Numbered from the stretch's first letter, positions 41,766 to 52,772 are shown. The stretch: DNA of 64,000 nucleotides from Symbiodinium sp. CCMP2592 (GCA_905221615.1 CAJNDT010003112.1:62001-126000); one strand, 5' to 3'. Notes: a model not told the origin generated them from the sequence alone. Numbers and translations are program-made.

Positions 41766-42138
41766 TAAATTGAGAGTTGAGGGTTTAGGGCTTAGGGTTT
41801 TGGGTTTAGAGTTTAGGGTTTAGGGTTTGGGGTTTAGGGTTTATAGGATCAGGGTTCACGGCTAAGGTTGAGGGTTTTGGGTTCAGGGTTTGGAGTTTCC
41901 TAAGTGTTTAGGGTAATGGGATTCGCAGGTTTGAGGGTGTATGGTTTCAGGGTTTTCAGGGGTGTAGGCTTTTGGTAGGTTTTGACGTCTAAAGTTCCGT
42001 GTGAACACCTCAACGGCTCATCTACAGAGTCTTGAGCTTCAGGGCGAGTTTTCCCCAAACCCTGGAACAAACACTTAACTGTAAACGAACCCTAAACCCT
42101 AAACCCCAAGCCTACAAATCCGCAATCCAAGCCAGCTT

Positions 42139-42221
42139 AAGGTCCCTTGCAGTAGTCCCCAAAAGCCCACTTCCCCGTAGGGAATTGGCTAAGGGGCTGT
42201 AGTGACTACTGTGAGGGAACT
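42139..42221. mobile_element. Diverged hairpin
   Basis: AAGGTCCCTTGCAGTAGTCC pairs with GACTACTGTGAGGGAACTT. Single copy. Confidence 0.55.
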
Positions 42222-42269
42222 TGATCGTGGAAGAAGGTTTGGGTCTCTCGATTGTGGAGATACTATAGG

Positions 42270-42420
42270 GGCGGGTTTAGGGTTTAGGGTTTAGGGTTTA
42301 GGGTTTAGGGGTTTAGGGTTTAGGGTTTAGGGTTTTGAGTAATTGCCTATACTAGAATTATAGTCTAATGGACCCCAAAGCCTTATTCTAATTATGCAGG
42401 CCCTCATATAATGGCACCTT
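42270..42420. repeat. TTTAGGG array running into a family 3 remnant
   Basis: (TTTAGGG)n at 42273-42335, then TAGAATTATAGTCTAATGGA and ATTATGCAGGCCCTCATATA from the right half of a family 3 hairpin. Confidence 0.75.
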
Positions 42421-42530
42421 TATAGATCCCTTATAGTAACCCTTATCGACCCCTTTAAAGGAACGCTATTCCCATTCTCAAGGCCCCTATGGTACACCAC
42501 CCTAACCCCCTTGCGAAAGCTGAAGGAAAG

Positions 42531-42589
42531 TATTACCCAATCGAGATCGACGCCGTCTTGCGCTGCCCTCAGTGCTTCGGGTTGTTCAG
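42531..42589 (+). CDS. Candidate internal exon with CPQC motif
   Basis: GGAAAG|TAT opens YYPIEIDAVLRCPQCFGLF, ending TTCAG|GGC before G-type repeat. The CXXC could be half of a zinc site. First of four closely spaced islands (42531-43394) that may belong to one gene. Confidence 0.5.
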
Positions 42590-42683
42590 GGCTTAGTGTT
42601 TTGGGGTTTGGGGGTTTAGGGTTTAGGCTGGGTTTGGAGTTTAGGCTGGGTTTAGGGTTTGGGGTTTAGGGTTTGGATGCCAG

Positions 42684-42780
42684 TCTTTTCGCTCAAGACA
42701 TCGAAGCCCCCCAAAAATCCCGGAGCCAGCAGGCCTTCGACTCCTTCGACCTCCCTACTACGCTCGACGCCCCGAAGCTT
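42684..42780 (+). CDS. Candidate internal exon
   Basis: GATGCCAG|T opens LFAQDIEAPQKSRSQQAFDS, continuing FDLPTTLDAPKL. G-type repeat precedes it, so the simple C-island-G rule is not obeyed here. Unknown protein. Confidence 0.45.
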
Positions 42781-42799
42781 CAAAATTGAAAATGCCCCT

Positions 42800-42870
42800 A
42801 AACGGTTTAGGGTTTAGGGTATAGGGTTTAGGGTTCAGGGTTACTTGAAACCCTAAACCCTAAACCTCTA
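42800..42870. repeat. Head-to-head TTTAGGG / CCCTAAA fold-back
   Basis: G-type units (42803-42842) meet C-type units (42849-42866) across GGGTTACTTGAAACCC, a small telomere-like hairpin between two candidate exons. Confidence 0.8.
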
Positions 42871-42928
42871 AGTGCCGCTAAACCAGATTTCCCGACTTCC
42901 CGAAACCCAGAAGCTCCGCTTCGCTAAG

Positions 42929-42985
42929 GTCCATCGAGGAGAAGGAAGCTCGGTTCAATCCGAGGATCCATTCAGCATTGCTGCT
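42929..42985 (+). CDS. Candidate internal exon
   Basis: RSIEEKEARFNPRIHSALL is open after TTCGCTA; C-type repeat precedes. Phase not proven. Unknown protein. Confidence 0.35.
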
Positions 42986-43306
42986 CGGGGGTGAGGGTGT
43001 TTGCTCTCAGCAATGCACGGCAGTTACTGGAAATACTTGTTCCCAGAATGGACATCCGGCGAGCTCTCTGTTGTTGCTAGGTTCTGGGAAGGCTTCGCTG
43101 TTAAACGACAGCCGAAGCCCTGAAGCTAAACCCCCCCAACCTCTAAGCCGTTTCGACACGAAGCCCCCCCTTAACTTAGCTCTTTTTTCGATCAGCTGGT
43201 AGAAATCATATAAGAGCTTATCGAATCCCCCTAATCCTACACTCCCTGGTAGACATTCTTGGGAAACCCATATAAGTCCTCATCGAATCCGACCCCCCCT
43301 GCTAAG

Positions 43307-43394
43307 ATCCCGATCATGGGCGAGTGGTACGGGCAAGTCCACGAGCTGATCCTGAAGGAGTCAGCTCAGACAGCTGCATCTGGGAGCTACTTTC
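43307..43394 (+). CDS. Candidate internal exon
   Basis: TGCTAAG|ATC opens IPIMGEWYGQVHELILKESA and QTAASGSYF; G-type repeat begins about 10 bp after. Strongly protein-like residue use. Unknown protein. Confidence 0.5.
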
Positions 43395-43399
43395 GTTTC

Positions 43400-44940
43400 G
43401 TTTTTGGGGTTTAGGGTGTAGGGTTTAGGGGTTCAGGGTTTAGGGTTTAGGGTGTTTTGGGTTTAGGTTGTAGGGTTTAGGGTTTAGGGTGTAGGGTGTG
43501 GGGTTTAGACCTCGCAGGTTTTTAGATGGCTTCAGAAGGGGCTCACTTTTGATCACTATTGCTGAAATAGGCGTGAAGGCTGTAAAGCAGCAGGACAGCT
43601 TAAAAAAGTATCTTTCAGATGAGGTATAGGGATTTGATGCAGAAACGTTCCTAAACTCCAATCCCTAAACCCTGACTGTTTTAGCTTCCACGTCACAGCC
43701 CTCAATCCCTGTGACGGGTATAGGCTTCGAGACTATGTGCGGCTTGAAGTATCGATCGTGGAGCTTATGGGATCTGTAGGGGGCCCCATTCGGGATTTAT
43801 CAGGGCTGGTTTTGGGGGTTTTAGGGTTTGGGGTTCTTTAGGCTTTATTCGACTTTAGAGGCTTGTTTCTTTTAGAGGCTTAGGTTTAGGGGCAATCCAG
43901 AAGAAGAGGCACCCGTAATCCGATCCAGAACCTTCCTGTTTTTGTGGCATCCATGTCTACATCCTAATACAGAATCCCTGCAAGCCCTGCATTCGATAGG
44001 TTGAGATGGGGCTGGGGTTTAGTTGACAAGCTTTAAACCGTACGCCCTGCGCAAGCTGCGTAAAACTCAGGATTTTATAGCCCAGCAAACACAGGTCGTA
44101 GAACCTGCGTGTAGAGTTGTGCCCCCGGAAGGTTACTCGAGAGAACATTGCTGGTGCGGTGGCAGGCTGCAAAACGATTCGTCCCCGTGACGGCATGCTC
44201 CGCGGCTTCAACCAAGCAAAAACAACAGCAACGTAAGCGCCTGAAACCTACTCAGGCTTGCAATGCAGCAGCCCTAATGACCACAACTGCAGGAACCCCA
44301 AAAGCCCTAAAATCCTAAACCCTCAGCCGTAATGAGTGCTCCGTTCTTGTGTGAAAGTTAGTCAGAAAGTATCCCTGTGATTTTGATTTTGGCGCTGATA
44401 GCATCAGTAAAGTTCTGGTGTTACTATTACTATGAAGCTTTCTTTTGGCTTCCCCAGACCCTGCCCGCAGAAATCGTTGCTCCGACCTTCAAGTGTTCCA
44501 TTGGCAGCTCCCCACACCCTAAACCCAAACACAGTTCCCAACACCTCTCCTCCGGAGACCCAACATGCCCCTACTTTCGGTTTAGGGTTTGGGCTTCCCT
44601 GACAGCTTCTGGCTCTGGGATTCGGGCTCCGGCTCAAGGCCTGGCTGTTCTCGTGGCTGCCCAAGAACTCCCCCTTCCTTACATCCACCCTTGTCCTTTG
44701 GGTTGATAGACAGAGCCCTATACCTATATCCCTTAATAGGAATTATTTCAGAAGGTCTACTAGCCGGTCTGTTTATTCTTTTGGGGGAGCCATGAAAAAG
44801 GACAAGGCTGCATCCCCCAGAGAACCTACCGTCAAGATCCTGCGAGTCTCGCTTCCTCGTGCATCCTGAGACACACACGCTCTCAAGCGCAAGCGACACA
44901 AGCCCAGCCTCGGGTATGTAAAGTCTCCACCATGTCATTC
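43400..44940. other. Repeat-rich, gene-poor
   Basis: G-type (43405-43510, 43800-43890) and C-type patches. Open frames between 44377 and 44706 on both strands overlap and show no domain. Confidence 0.4.
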
Positions 44941-45130
44941 TTACATACATGCATGCATGCATATAAGTATATATAGATATGTATATGTATATGTATAATT
45001 GTACATATATATATATATGTATGTGTATATGTACATACACACTATATGCACACGCACACACGCATACACATACGCATGCACATACGTGCATGCATATGTA
45101 CATACCTACATATGTACGTTCGTTCGTACA
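44941..45130. repeat. ATGC/ATGT/CACA microsatellite
   Basis: TACATGCATG, TATGTATA and ACACACGCATA runs. Tyr/His/Thr-rich frames here are artefacts. Confidence 0.9.
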
Positions 45131-45401
45131 TACTTTGCTTCAGTGGCTGAATGCTATTATATCGGTCTCTTTGCTTTCGCTATTCATTGCCTCCTCATGG
45201 CTCGACATTCCGTGTTTAAACCGCTGGCATCGATTTTCGAGCAATCATGGCAAAGTGCCGGAGGACAAGGAACCCCACTAGCTAGCCAGCTCTGATCCTC
45301 TTCAGCCCTTCAGTTGAAGCTTGCCGTAAGAAACGAGACTCGGGTTTTCGTGACTTGTAGTGTACAGTCATACAGTATAACTCTGTCGGGATCTTGAGCC
45401 C

Positions 45402-45500
45402 CCTAAACCCTAAACCCTAAACCCTAAACCCTAAACCCTAAACCCTAAACCCTAAAACCCTAAACCCTAAACCCTAAAACCCTAAACCCTAAACCCTATC
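45402..45500. repeat. CCCTAAA array
   Basis: Near-perfect (CCCTAAA)n with two extra-A units. Confidence 0.95.
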
Positions 45501-46600
45501 CCATTGAGCCCAGAGCCCCTAAGCCCTCAAGCTACAACCCAACACCGTTGACGAAGGCTGGACTTCATCAAAGCCTGTCAGGACCACAGCCCGGCGATTC
45601 CTGTGTGCTTGGGGTAGCATTAGAAGAACGAAGAAACATAAATCATTGGAAGAATCATGGTTATAATACTTCAGTTAGATCGGTTTGCAGTCGTTAGCGA
45701 CTGTACTGTATGTGGTAGAACATTGCTAGGTATTGCTGTTGGCGGTGCGGTGCGATTGGATACCCCCTGCAGAAGACACCCACACCCGCTCCATTCCACG
45801 CCCGTCAAATCGTCCCATGAACCGCGATGCGGTGTCATGTGGTGTCGGTTCATGCGATGTAGTTTTCTGCGATGGGGATACGGTTCCGTGGCGATACCGG
45901 TTACATGTCGATAGAAGGATTGTGGCAACGCCCATGAGAAGCAACAAGGCTCAGTGTTTAGGGTTTGGGTTAAGGGAATTGGGGGGGGAGGGTGTAAAAC
46001 CTCAACCCTAAACACCGCAGGTTCTCACAACTCTGAGCTCTTAGCCAGCCGCCTCCCAGCCCTCAAACTTCAACTCTAGACGAAAGTCGTATTGGGGTCG
46101 TGAAGGAGTAGGAGAACTACTGGGTTCATGTTAAGAAATGTACTTGAGGTTAGCACATAATAGGGGTCTATAGTACATCACAAGGTTTCTTTATTATGGG
46201 TAACTTAAGATGAAATTCCTTAACAAGAACCCAGACTACCCCATTTAGTCGCTGTAAGATATCGTACAGCATACGCGACAAGCCTCCTTGCAAGATTAGG
46301 CCCCGCTGTTAAAAACAACAACAGTTGACCACCTGAACCGCTTGAAGCATAAACCCTAAACCCTAAACTCTAAGATAAAATCCTGAACGAGCAGCTCTGG
46401 AACCCGAACCTTGCGCCAGAACCCAGTTGCACCTGTAGGCTCTCAACCAGAAGCCGTTACCCCCAATACAGGGGCCTGAATAGTGTACCACAAGTCTTTA
46501 GGTTTTTAATAGAGTGGAAGATATGAAGCTACCAGTTTAAGTGTGATACTTGAGACTTCAAAATAAGACAAAATCAAACCCTCAACCATGCACTCATGGC
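45501..46600. other. No supported gene; one diverged hairpin
   Basis: Unique sequence with overlapping frames on both strands at 45657-46015. A loose fold-back lies at about 46122-46228 (CTGGGTTCATGTTAAGAAA and TTCCTTAACAAGAACCCAG). Confidence 0.4.
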
Positions 46601-46605
46601 TTAAG

Positions 46606-46662
46606 GATTGTCATGTCGGCCGGCTTGGGTGATGTCATCGAGGACTGGAGGTTCGTGCCTGA
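46606..46662 (+). CDS. Candidate exon
   Basis: GCTTAAG|G opens IVMSAGLGDVIEDWRFVPDV before GCTTTAGG. G-type-like sequence follows. Unknown protein. Confidence 0.4.
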
Positions 46663-46790
46663 TGTAGCTTTAGGATTTAGGCCCTTGTAAGACTTTCACA
46701 TCAACGCAGCTAATCCGGGTTCGAAGGGATTTCGGTTCAATGGGCCGTAGGTTTTGGGATTTGTGGTAGGTGGGGGCTGTTAGGCCGTGG

Positions 46791-46902
46791 CTAGGATGCC
46801 CAGTAGTACCCTTATTCCCTCTTTGTAGTCTTAGGATCTTTATAAAGTTACCCAATACCAAAAAGGGAGCCCCGTTTATTCCTAGCTTACTGGGCATCCT
46901 AG
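46791..46902. mobile_element. Hairpin element CTAGGATGCCCAGTA
   Basis: CTAGGATGCCCAGTA and TACTGGGCATCCTAG are perfect 15-bp inverted ends around AT-rich sequence. It abuts the family 1 element at 46905. Confidence 0.85.
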
Positions 46903-46904
46903 GT

Positions 46905-47001
46905 GGGTGGTTGTCAAAATTAGGGTCCCTTTTTGGATCCTTATTATAATACGGCACCTTATATTTAGCCCAAAATGGGACCATAATTTTGACAACCATC
47001 T
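46905..47001. mobile_element. Hairpin element, family 1
   Basis: GGGTGGTTGTCAAAATTAGG and CATAATTTTGACAACCATCT; AGGT duplicated at 46901-46904 and 47002-47005. The left copy of the duplication lies inside the end of the neighbouring hairpin. Confidence 0.9.
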
Positions 47002-47585
47002 AGGTGCGGTTGAGCTCGGGCTAAGGGGGGCGGTCTAGCGGGGTTTTTGAAACCGGCAGCCTCTAACTCGCATTCCCGGCCATGCCTCATAAACCCTAAG
47101 CCAGAAAATCCTAGTCCCTAAAACTCTAGATGGTTCGGGGGTGAGAGCTTACTGCTTTTGGGTTTTCGATTTTTAGAACCCCACTTCAACAAGCACTCAC
47201 CCCAAACCCTAGACCCTACACCACCAAACCACAAAGCCCCCTAAGCTCTACGCTCTAAACCCTAAGGCCCCGAACGAGAGATAGAGGGTGCTCTGATTGT
47301 GGATCCCTCTCGAGGGACGAGGGCCTTAGGGCCTGGGGTGTAGGATGTAGGATGTACCCTTGTAGATTCCTTGAAGAAGCCATTGTAGCACCCTTCAATG
47401 AACCTTATTCCGGCCATGAAGGCCCCTGTCAGCCGCCTTTTGCCCTTAAAATGCTCTCAAAAGGAGCCCCTATTCTGAGTATTCAGGCCTCTGCAGTACT
47501 ATAGTAGTACAGCCTTCAAGGAACCCCTATTCTGATTATTCAGGCCCCTAGTGGGAGCCTGCTGAACTCCACGCTAGCTTCCCAG

Positions 47586-47647
47586 GAGTTCCTTCGCCAG
47601 ACGCTGCCGTTTGAGCGGGCCCCGACCACGCACGTGGTCTCCAACAG
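47586..47647 (+). CDS. Candidate internal exon
   Basis: TTCCCAG|GAG opens EFLRQTLPFERAPTTHVVSN, ending AACAG|GCCCG (GC donor possible). C-type repeat follows rather than G-type. Unknown protein. Confidence 0.4.
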
Positions 47648-47749
47648 GCCCGCTTCAGCTTAAGCCCTAAACCCTAAAGCCTCCAGCCCAAAACCCCAAA
47701 CCGACCATAAACCCTAAACCGGATCCGAGGCCCCGGGAAGGTACAGGGG

Positions 47750-48289
47750 CTAACTTTTTATGCAGATGATCGCGGGAACCTCCCGTCTACTCTTACTGTT
47801 GGACCCGTTTCTATCATAATCGTTGTTGCAGGAGGGCGGCCATTTATCAGGGGTCTACATCACTTGCCATGTTGCTTCGTCAATAGGATCAGGTTTCGAT
47901 CCGTGCAGTCCTGCGGGGAAGAAGTGTACCTCAAAGCACATTTTGCATTCAGAAAACATAAAACCAACCCCTGAACCGTAAACCCTCACAAAGGGGCGTT
48001 TCTTCTGTGATGAGCATAGAACTTCGTGGGTTCGACTTCGAGGACTGGAGAGCCAATTATTTGAGGGGTTGAGGCTTTTAGGGAGTTTCCGTTTGGGTCT
48101 ATGTTTCAAAGCTTGAGCCCTTTGTTTGGGACGCCCGGTTGTTGAAGGAGAGGGTAAAGGACTTCACTAAACTTTATACCCTAGACTCTAGACCCGCTTA
48201 AGTCTGAAGGGCCCTTATCTGGAATTTCAGCATTCCTAACATGTAATGACCGAGATGAGACCTGTAAGTCACCATCAACATGTCCCAGA
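47750..48289. other. No gene seen
   Basis: Unique sequence with few repeats. An 84-codon minus-strand frame (47855-48109) has no recognisable domain. Confidence 0.4.
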
Positions 48290-48381
48290 GACTCCAACAT
48301 CCCCTAACTAAAGGAATATTCCTTAAATCATATTAGGGTCCCTACTATAATTTAAGGTATATTCCTTAATTAAAGGATATT
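48290..48381. mobile_element. Truncated family 9 hairpin
   Basis: GACTCCAACATCCCCTAACT to CTTAATTAAAGGATATT. The right terminus is replaced by a CCCTAAA array that starts abruptly. Confidence 0.75.
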
Positions 48382-48592
48382 AAACCCTAAACCCTAAACC
48401 CTAAACCCTAAACCCTAAACCCTAAACCCTAAACCCTAAACCCTAAACCCTAAACCCGTCTCTGGGGTCTTCAGAGCCCTTAGCTCTAACCCGAGAGACC
48501 CGAGGCTTACAAGTCTCATCCCCTTTGGCAACACGGTTTAGAGTTTAGGGTTTAGGGTTTAGGGTTTAGGGTTTAGGGTTTAGGGTTTAGGT
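48382..48592. repeat. CCCTAAA array, 80-bp island, TTTAGGG array
   Basis: (CCCTAAA)n at 48382-48455 and (TTTAGGG)n at 48541-48590 face each other across an island that can be read VFRALSSNPRDPRLTSLIPF. The cleanest example of the arrangement in the window. Confidence 0.9.
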
Positions 48593-48594
48593 TT

Positions 48595-48694
48595 GGGAGT
48601 TTCCGAAAATAGGGGTTCCTTATTTTGGGCCCTTATAACAAGGATCCTAGTATTTAGGGTACTCTGTTAGGGTCCCCTATTTTCGGAAACCCCC
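48595..48694. mobile_element. Hairpin element, family 2
   Basis: GGGAGTTTCCGAAAATAGGG and CCCTATTTTCGGAAACCCCC; flanks GTTT and ATTT, an imperfect duplication. Confidence 0.85.
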
Positions 48695-48923
48695 ATTTCC
48701 CCAAGCCTCAGAGCTACGAACTTCCACAGAAGCCCTAAACCCCAAACCCTGGCAGAGCTTTTCGCTGCCCAGGCCCCGAAATCCGGAAACCCGAAACCAC
48801 GAAGAAAACGCAGAGAAGGATGAACCCCTAAGCCTTAAACCCCCAAACCCCTAAACCCCTAAAGGCCTAAACCCAAAAACCCTAAACCCTGGTAGATGCA
48901 TTAAAAAAAGAAGCCCCAGAGAA

Positions 48924-48998
48924 GGATGGTCTTCAACGAGGAGGGGCGGCTTGTGGACTTCTCCGAGCCGCTCCTGCACATGCCCGGGGGCTCAACTC
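48924..48998 (+). CDS. Candidate internal exon
   Basis: CCAGAGAAG|G opens MVFNEEGRLVDFSEPLLHMP and GGSTH before TTTTTTTTGAGGTTTAGGG. C-type repeat upstream and G-type downstream. Unknown protein. Confidence 0.5.
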
Positions 48999-48999
48999 A

Positions 49000-51190
49000 T
49001 TTTTTTTGAGGTTTAGGGTTCCGGGGTTTAGGGGTTTAGGGTTCAGGGTTTAGGGGGTTCAAGGTTTAGGGGGTTTGGGGTTTAGGGGGTCGGGGTTTGG
49101 GGTTTGGGTTGTTTATATAGTAGAGTAAATTTGTATTTTGGGTTTGTCAAGGTAGGGGGGTTTGCGGGTTGTCGGCTGTGGGTGCTCTCATGCCGAAATC
49201 CCGAAAAAGTTGGAGGCGGGAAAGACCATGCCTGGGGTCTCGGGTGGGCACTTGTTATTAGAGGATATAGGTTCTTGTAGTAGAGCGCCTCCGTTGTAGG
49301 GTTTACAGCAGGATTGCATGGGCGCTCTGCCGCTGTTCCAACCTCGCGACTGTATGTGTATGTGATGCGGTTTCACAGAAGTTCATTCTGATAAGGACCA
49401 CCTCAAAGAATCGCAGATTGAAGTCTCCTCAAACCCCCTGACAAACCGTCGGCTGTCTCGGTTGTCTCGGTTGAGGTCGGCATGTAGATCTCAACTCGAA
49501 GCCCTATACCCAAGGTGTCTTGTATCTTTTCGATGTAGCTCCAACCCTGGACACTGGAAGAAGGAATCCTTGTTTCTTCAGGGTCTACTTGGGAACTAGA
49601 TTTCAACCGATCCTGAAAAGCAGTCCCCCACCGAAGGTGGGCTGGGGTTCTGGGCTTAGGTCTCTAAGGCTGTTGGCTTAGGATTACAGATTGTAGAGTT
49701 CCATCCAACGCCCGAGACTCTAATGTCCCAGTAGCCGGCGCAAATGAAATGCCCCACACTCCCAAAAACCTCAGAACAACCCTAGACACAACCGGAAGTC
49801 TAATGCCTTAAGCCACAGACCCTAACCCTAAAACCCTGAACCTTATATAAACCCCCAAGCCCGAATCCCTGAAACCCTAATCCTCAAAGGGGAAAAGGAG
49901 GGACCCTTAATGGGGACCCCTACCCTATGATGGGCTATATAATGGGTATATAATGGCTATATTAAGGGTATATACCTCGGGGTCCTTATTGAGGGTCCCT
50001 CCTGTTACCCTTGGAAATCCCTAAACCCCAAACCCTACAAGCCCAAAGCTCCAGACAGGTTCAACAAGACAGCGGCCTTTTTTCCCCAGGCACGGGGGCT
50101 AGCACACTTCGGCTGTTTGTGGATTTCACTGTAGGATTTCTATAGGCTTTTCTTGATGGGTTTATTGAAGGTTTTATGAAGTTAAAACGGGAACAAATAA
50201 TAATCGTGGTTGTAAGTAGGTCAACCTAAATGACCAGAACAGCCTATCACCTCCAAGTACGGTGTTTGCAGCCGCACCTGTAAGTGCGCACGAGCCTGCA
50301 AGTAGCCTTCGCCACAGACCTGGGCTTCAATAGAATGTACACAAATAGCTCCGTCAGATAAGGAGTAGACCGCAGATTGCGATTGGCATCCTACCCAGGT
50401 TTTCGATGCACATTTCTGGATGAAGGGCTTCCTGGTTCTTTGGGTACTCGTAGCCGTTCTTTTTTGTTCTGGAGCCGCAAAGCAGGTGTTGTCGGGTTTA
50501 GGGTTTACGGTGTAGAGTCTGTTGTTTGGGGTGGGCAGGGTTGGTCCCAGACCCGGTAGGGTGTACCCAGAGGTTCCGAACTCCCCGTAAGAAGGAGCCC
50601 TGAACCCTATATTTTAGAACCCTAGTATAGATCCCTTATGAACCCCGTTAAGGGTCCCGTTAAAGGGAACCCTATTCTAGTTATTTAGGCCCCTACATTA
50701 AATCCTTTTTCATAGCCCTTATAGTAGTCCTAGCGAAGCCTCGTATATACCCGTACACCCTATTCTATTGGTCCCCTGAAGCTTAAACTCATACCAGGCG
50801 ACCCGAGATTTGGCGAAGGGCAAGAGCCAGTGCTTGCTGATGGGCGATGGCGTGGGCGACTGCCCTCTCGGCTTAAGAACTCCTTCAAGGGCTCTTTGAA
50901 GTGGTCGAAAAGGGATCTCCAATAGGGTTCTAAAATGTAGGGTTCAAGGGTTTAAAATGGTGTTGGGTTCCGGCAGAGTTTCCTTTTGGCTTGCTCCAGA
51001 TTTCTTCGATGGTTTGATGAACTCTCTAAGAATAAGAATTGGTTCTATCAGGTCCCCAATTCTTATTCCCAAATCCTAAAGCAAAATCCTAAAGCCTGAA
51101 TCCTAAAGCGAAATCCTAAAGCGGGCCTAAAGGGTAAAGGTTTGAGGGCTCGGAGAAAGACTTCGGGTTTTCAGATCTGGAGTGTGCAAT
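49000..51190. other. Gene-poor; G-type tract and family 7 hairpin
   Basis: G-type (49005-49110), unique sequence with short overlapping frames, C-type (49810-49880), a family 7 hairpin, a partial family 3 right end (50640-50700), and a small fold-back AATAAGAATTGG...CCAATTCTTATT (51030-51068). Confidence 0.5.
49885..50014. mobile_element. Hairpin element, family 7
   Basis: CAAAGGGGAAAAGGAGGGAC and GTCCCTCCTGTTACCCTTGG, about 90% alike to the copy at 33750 by eye. Confidence 0.85.
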
Positions 51191-51193
51191 ACC

Positions 51194-51292
51194 GCTGATG
51201 GACAAAATCCTGCATTACCCATTATAAGGAATATACCATAATTCCCATAATTTAGGGTCCTTAAGGTCATGCAGGAGTTTGTCCATCAACAG
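51194..51292. mobile_element. Hairpin element, family 4 (inverted copy)
   Basis: GCTGATGGACAAAATCCTGC and GCAGGAGTTTGTCCATCAAC. The core runs in the opposite orientation to 33138 (ATTATAAGGAATATACCATA first). Confidence 0.85.
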
Positions 51293-51549
51293 TATGTCAT
51301 TGGGGGTGTAGAGAGTAGGGAGTTTGGCGTTTACCAGTGAAGGGTTTTTATAGTAATACGGAGGTTGGAAAATTAGAAGTAGTGGCCCCTTATAGTCCCA
51401 AATGCGGTTAACTTCATGTTTAGGGGGCCCCGAAGCAGCATTCCAGTCCAAGTCATGATATCTTACGGGTATGAGGTGTTGACTTCAAGATTTCTGCAAT
51501 ACTGGGCCACGTTGCTCGAAGTCATCTGGGCTTTGAGTTCATCTAGAGA

Positions 51550-52035
51550 CTCCCGATCCCAACCCTTCCTAAACCGTAAAACCCGAACCCCTAAACCGCT
51601 AAGCCGCACGGAAAGCCTTAAACCGTAGACCCAGAGCCCTAACCCCTAAATCCTTAAACCCTTAACCTTGAGCCCTTAAACCCTCAAGCCGCCCTGAACC
51701 TTAAGTCCTAAGCCCTAAACCCTCAGCCCCAAACTCCCTCAGCCCTAATCCCTGAAGATGCTCTCAACCCCAAACCCTAAAGCCTAAAGCCCTAAACTCG
51801 AAGCCCCAAACTCCCCAAGCCCTAAACTCCCCAAGCCCTGAACCCTAAGCCCTAAACCTACGCCTTCATCCTTAAGCCCCAAACGAAGCGCCGAACCTCA
51901 AGCTTTAAATTCCCTAAACCCTAAGCCCCTAGAGCCCAAACCCTAAACCCTAGACCGTAAGCCCTAAACCCTAAGCCCTAAGCCCTAAACCCTAAGCCCC
52001 AAACTCCCTGAGCCCCAAACTCCCTAAGCCCCAAA
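51550..52035. repeat. Long degenerate CCCTAAA/CCCTAAG block
   Basis: Nearly 500 bp of CCCTAAAC, CCCTAAGC, CCCCAAACT and similar units. No gene. Confidence 0.9.
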
Positions 52036-52052
52036 GAGTGAAGATGCTCAAG

Positions 52053-52110
52053 GCACCATGTCTCAGGGCTTGGACCTCGAGCCCTTCAAGGCTCGACTGA
52101 CTCACTGGGG
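52053..52110 (+). CDS. Candidate internal exon
   Basis: GCTCAAG|GC opens TMSQGLDLEPFKARLTHW, ending at CTGGGG|GTTCCC. C-type block upstream and G-type downstream. Unknown protein. Confidence 0.45.
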
Positions 52111-52663
52111 GTTCCCTTTAAAGGGATCTACAGGGGTAGAGTTTAGGGCTTAGGGTTTTTTGGGGTTTTGGGGTTTTTTTTTGGGCTCTTAGAGTTTGAG
52201 GCTTAGAAGATTTTAAGGAATTCCGATCTAGGGCTGCTCGCTATGGTGCTGTTTGTTCCTTACGATGTTGTTCGTATTGATAGTTTTAGTGTTTCGGGTT
52301 CTGGCTGCGCAAGTAAGAAAGGCTGAAACCCGGGATACCTGGGAATCTAGCAAGTGTGTCTGAAAGCATTTAGATGGTCTCTGCACTGCTCTGCAGAAGC
52401 TGAAGACTCCAAGTATACAAATAAACAATAATCACCCTGAGCTCTGAACCGCAACCCGTTGAGCTACTTCTATGATGTTTGTGAACATAATTTGCGGTAA
52501 TCTCGAATTATGAGGCTAAATACGCCACAAGTGAGCAACTCGAACACCCAACTCCATCCTAAACTCTAAATAATAAACCCTACACCCTACAGTAAAGCGT
52601 AAACGTTCAAGCCTAAAGCCCAAACCCTACAGCCTGAGCCCTACAGCCCAAGCCTTAGCCCCT

Positions 52664-52772
52664 AATATAGGTGCCTTAATATTCAGAGTAGGGTTTTGGG
52701 GCAAATTATACTATAGATATAATAAGGCCCCCCCCGCCAAATGGTACAGGTAACTATTGAGGCCCCCATCTT
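52664..52772. mobile_element. Hairpin element, family 3
   Basis: TAATATAGGTGCCTTAATAT and ACTATTGAGGCCCCCATCTT are inverted around TTTTGGGGCAAATTATACTA. Confidence 0.6.

Noticed and set aside
44979-45295. Tyr/His/Thr-rich frames on both strands
   Set aside because: Translation of ATGT/CACA microsatellites.
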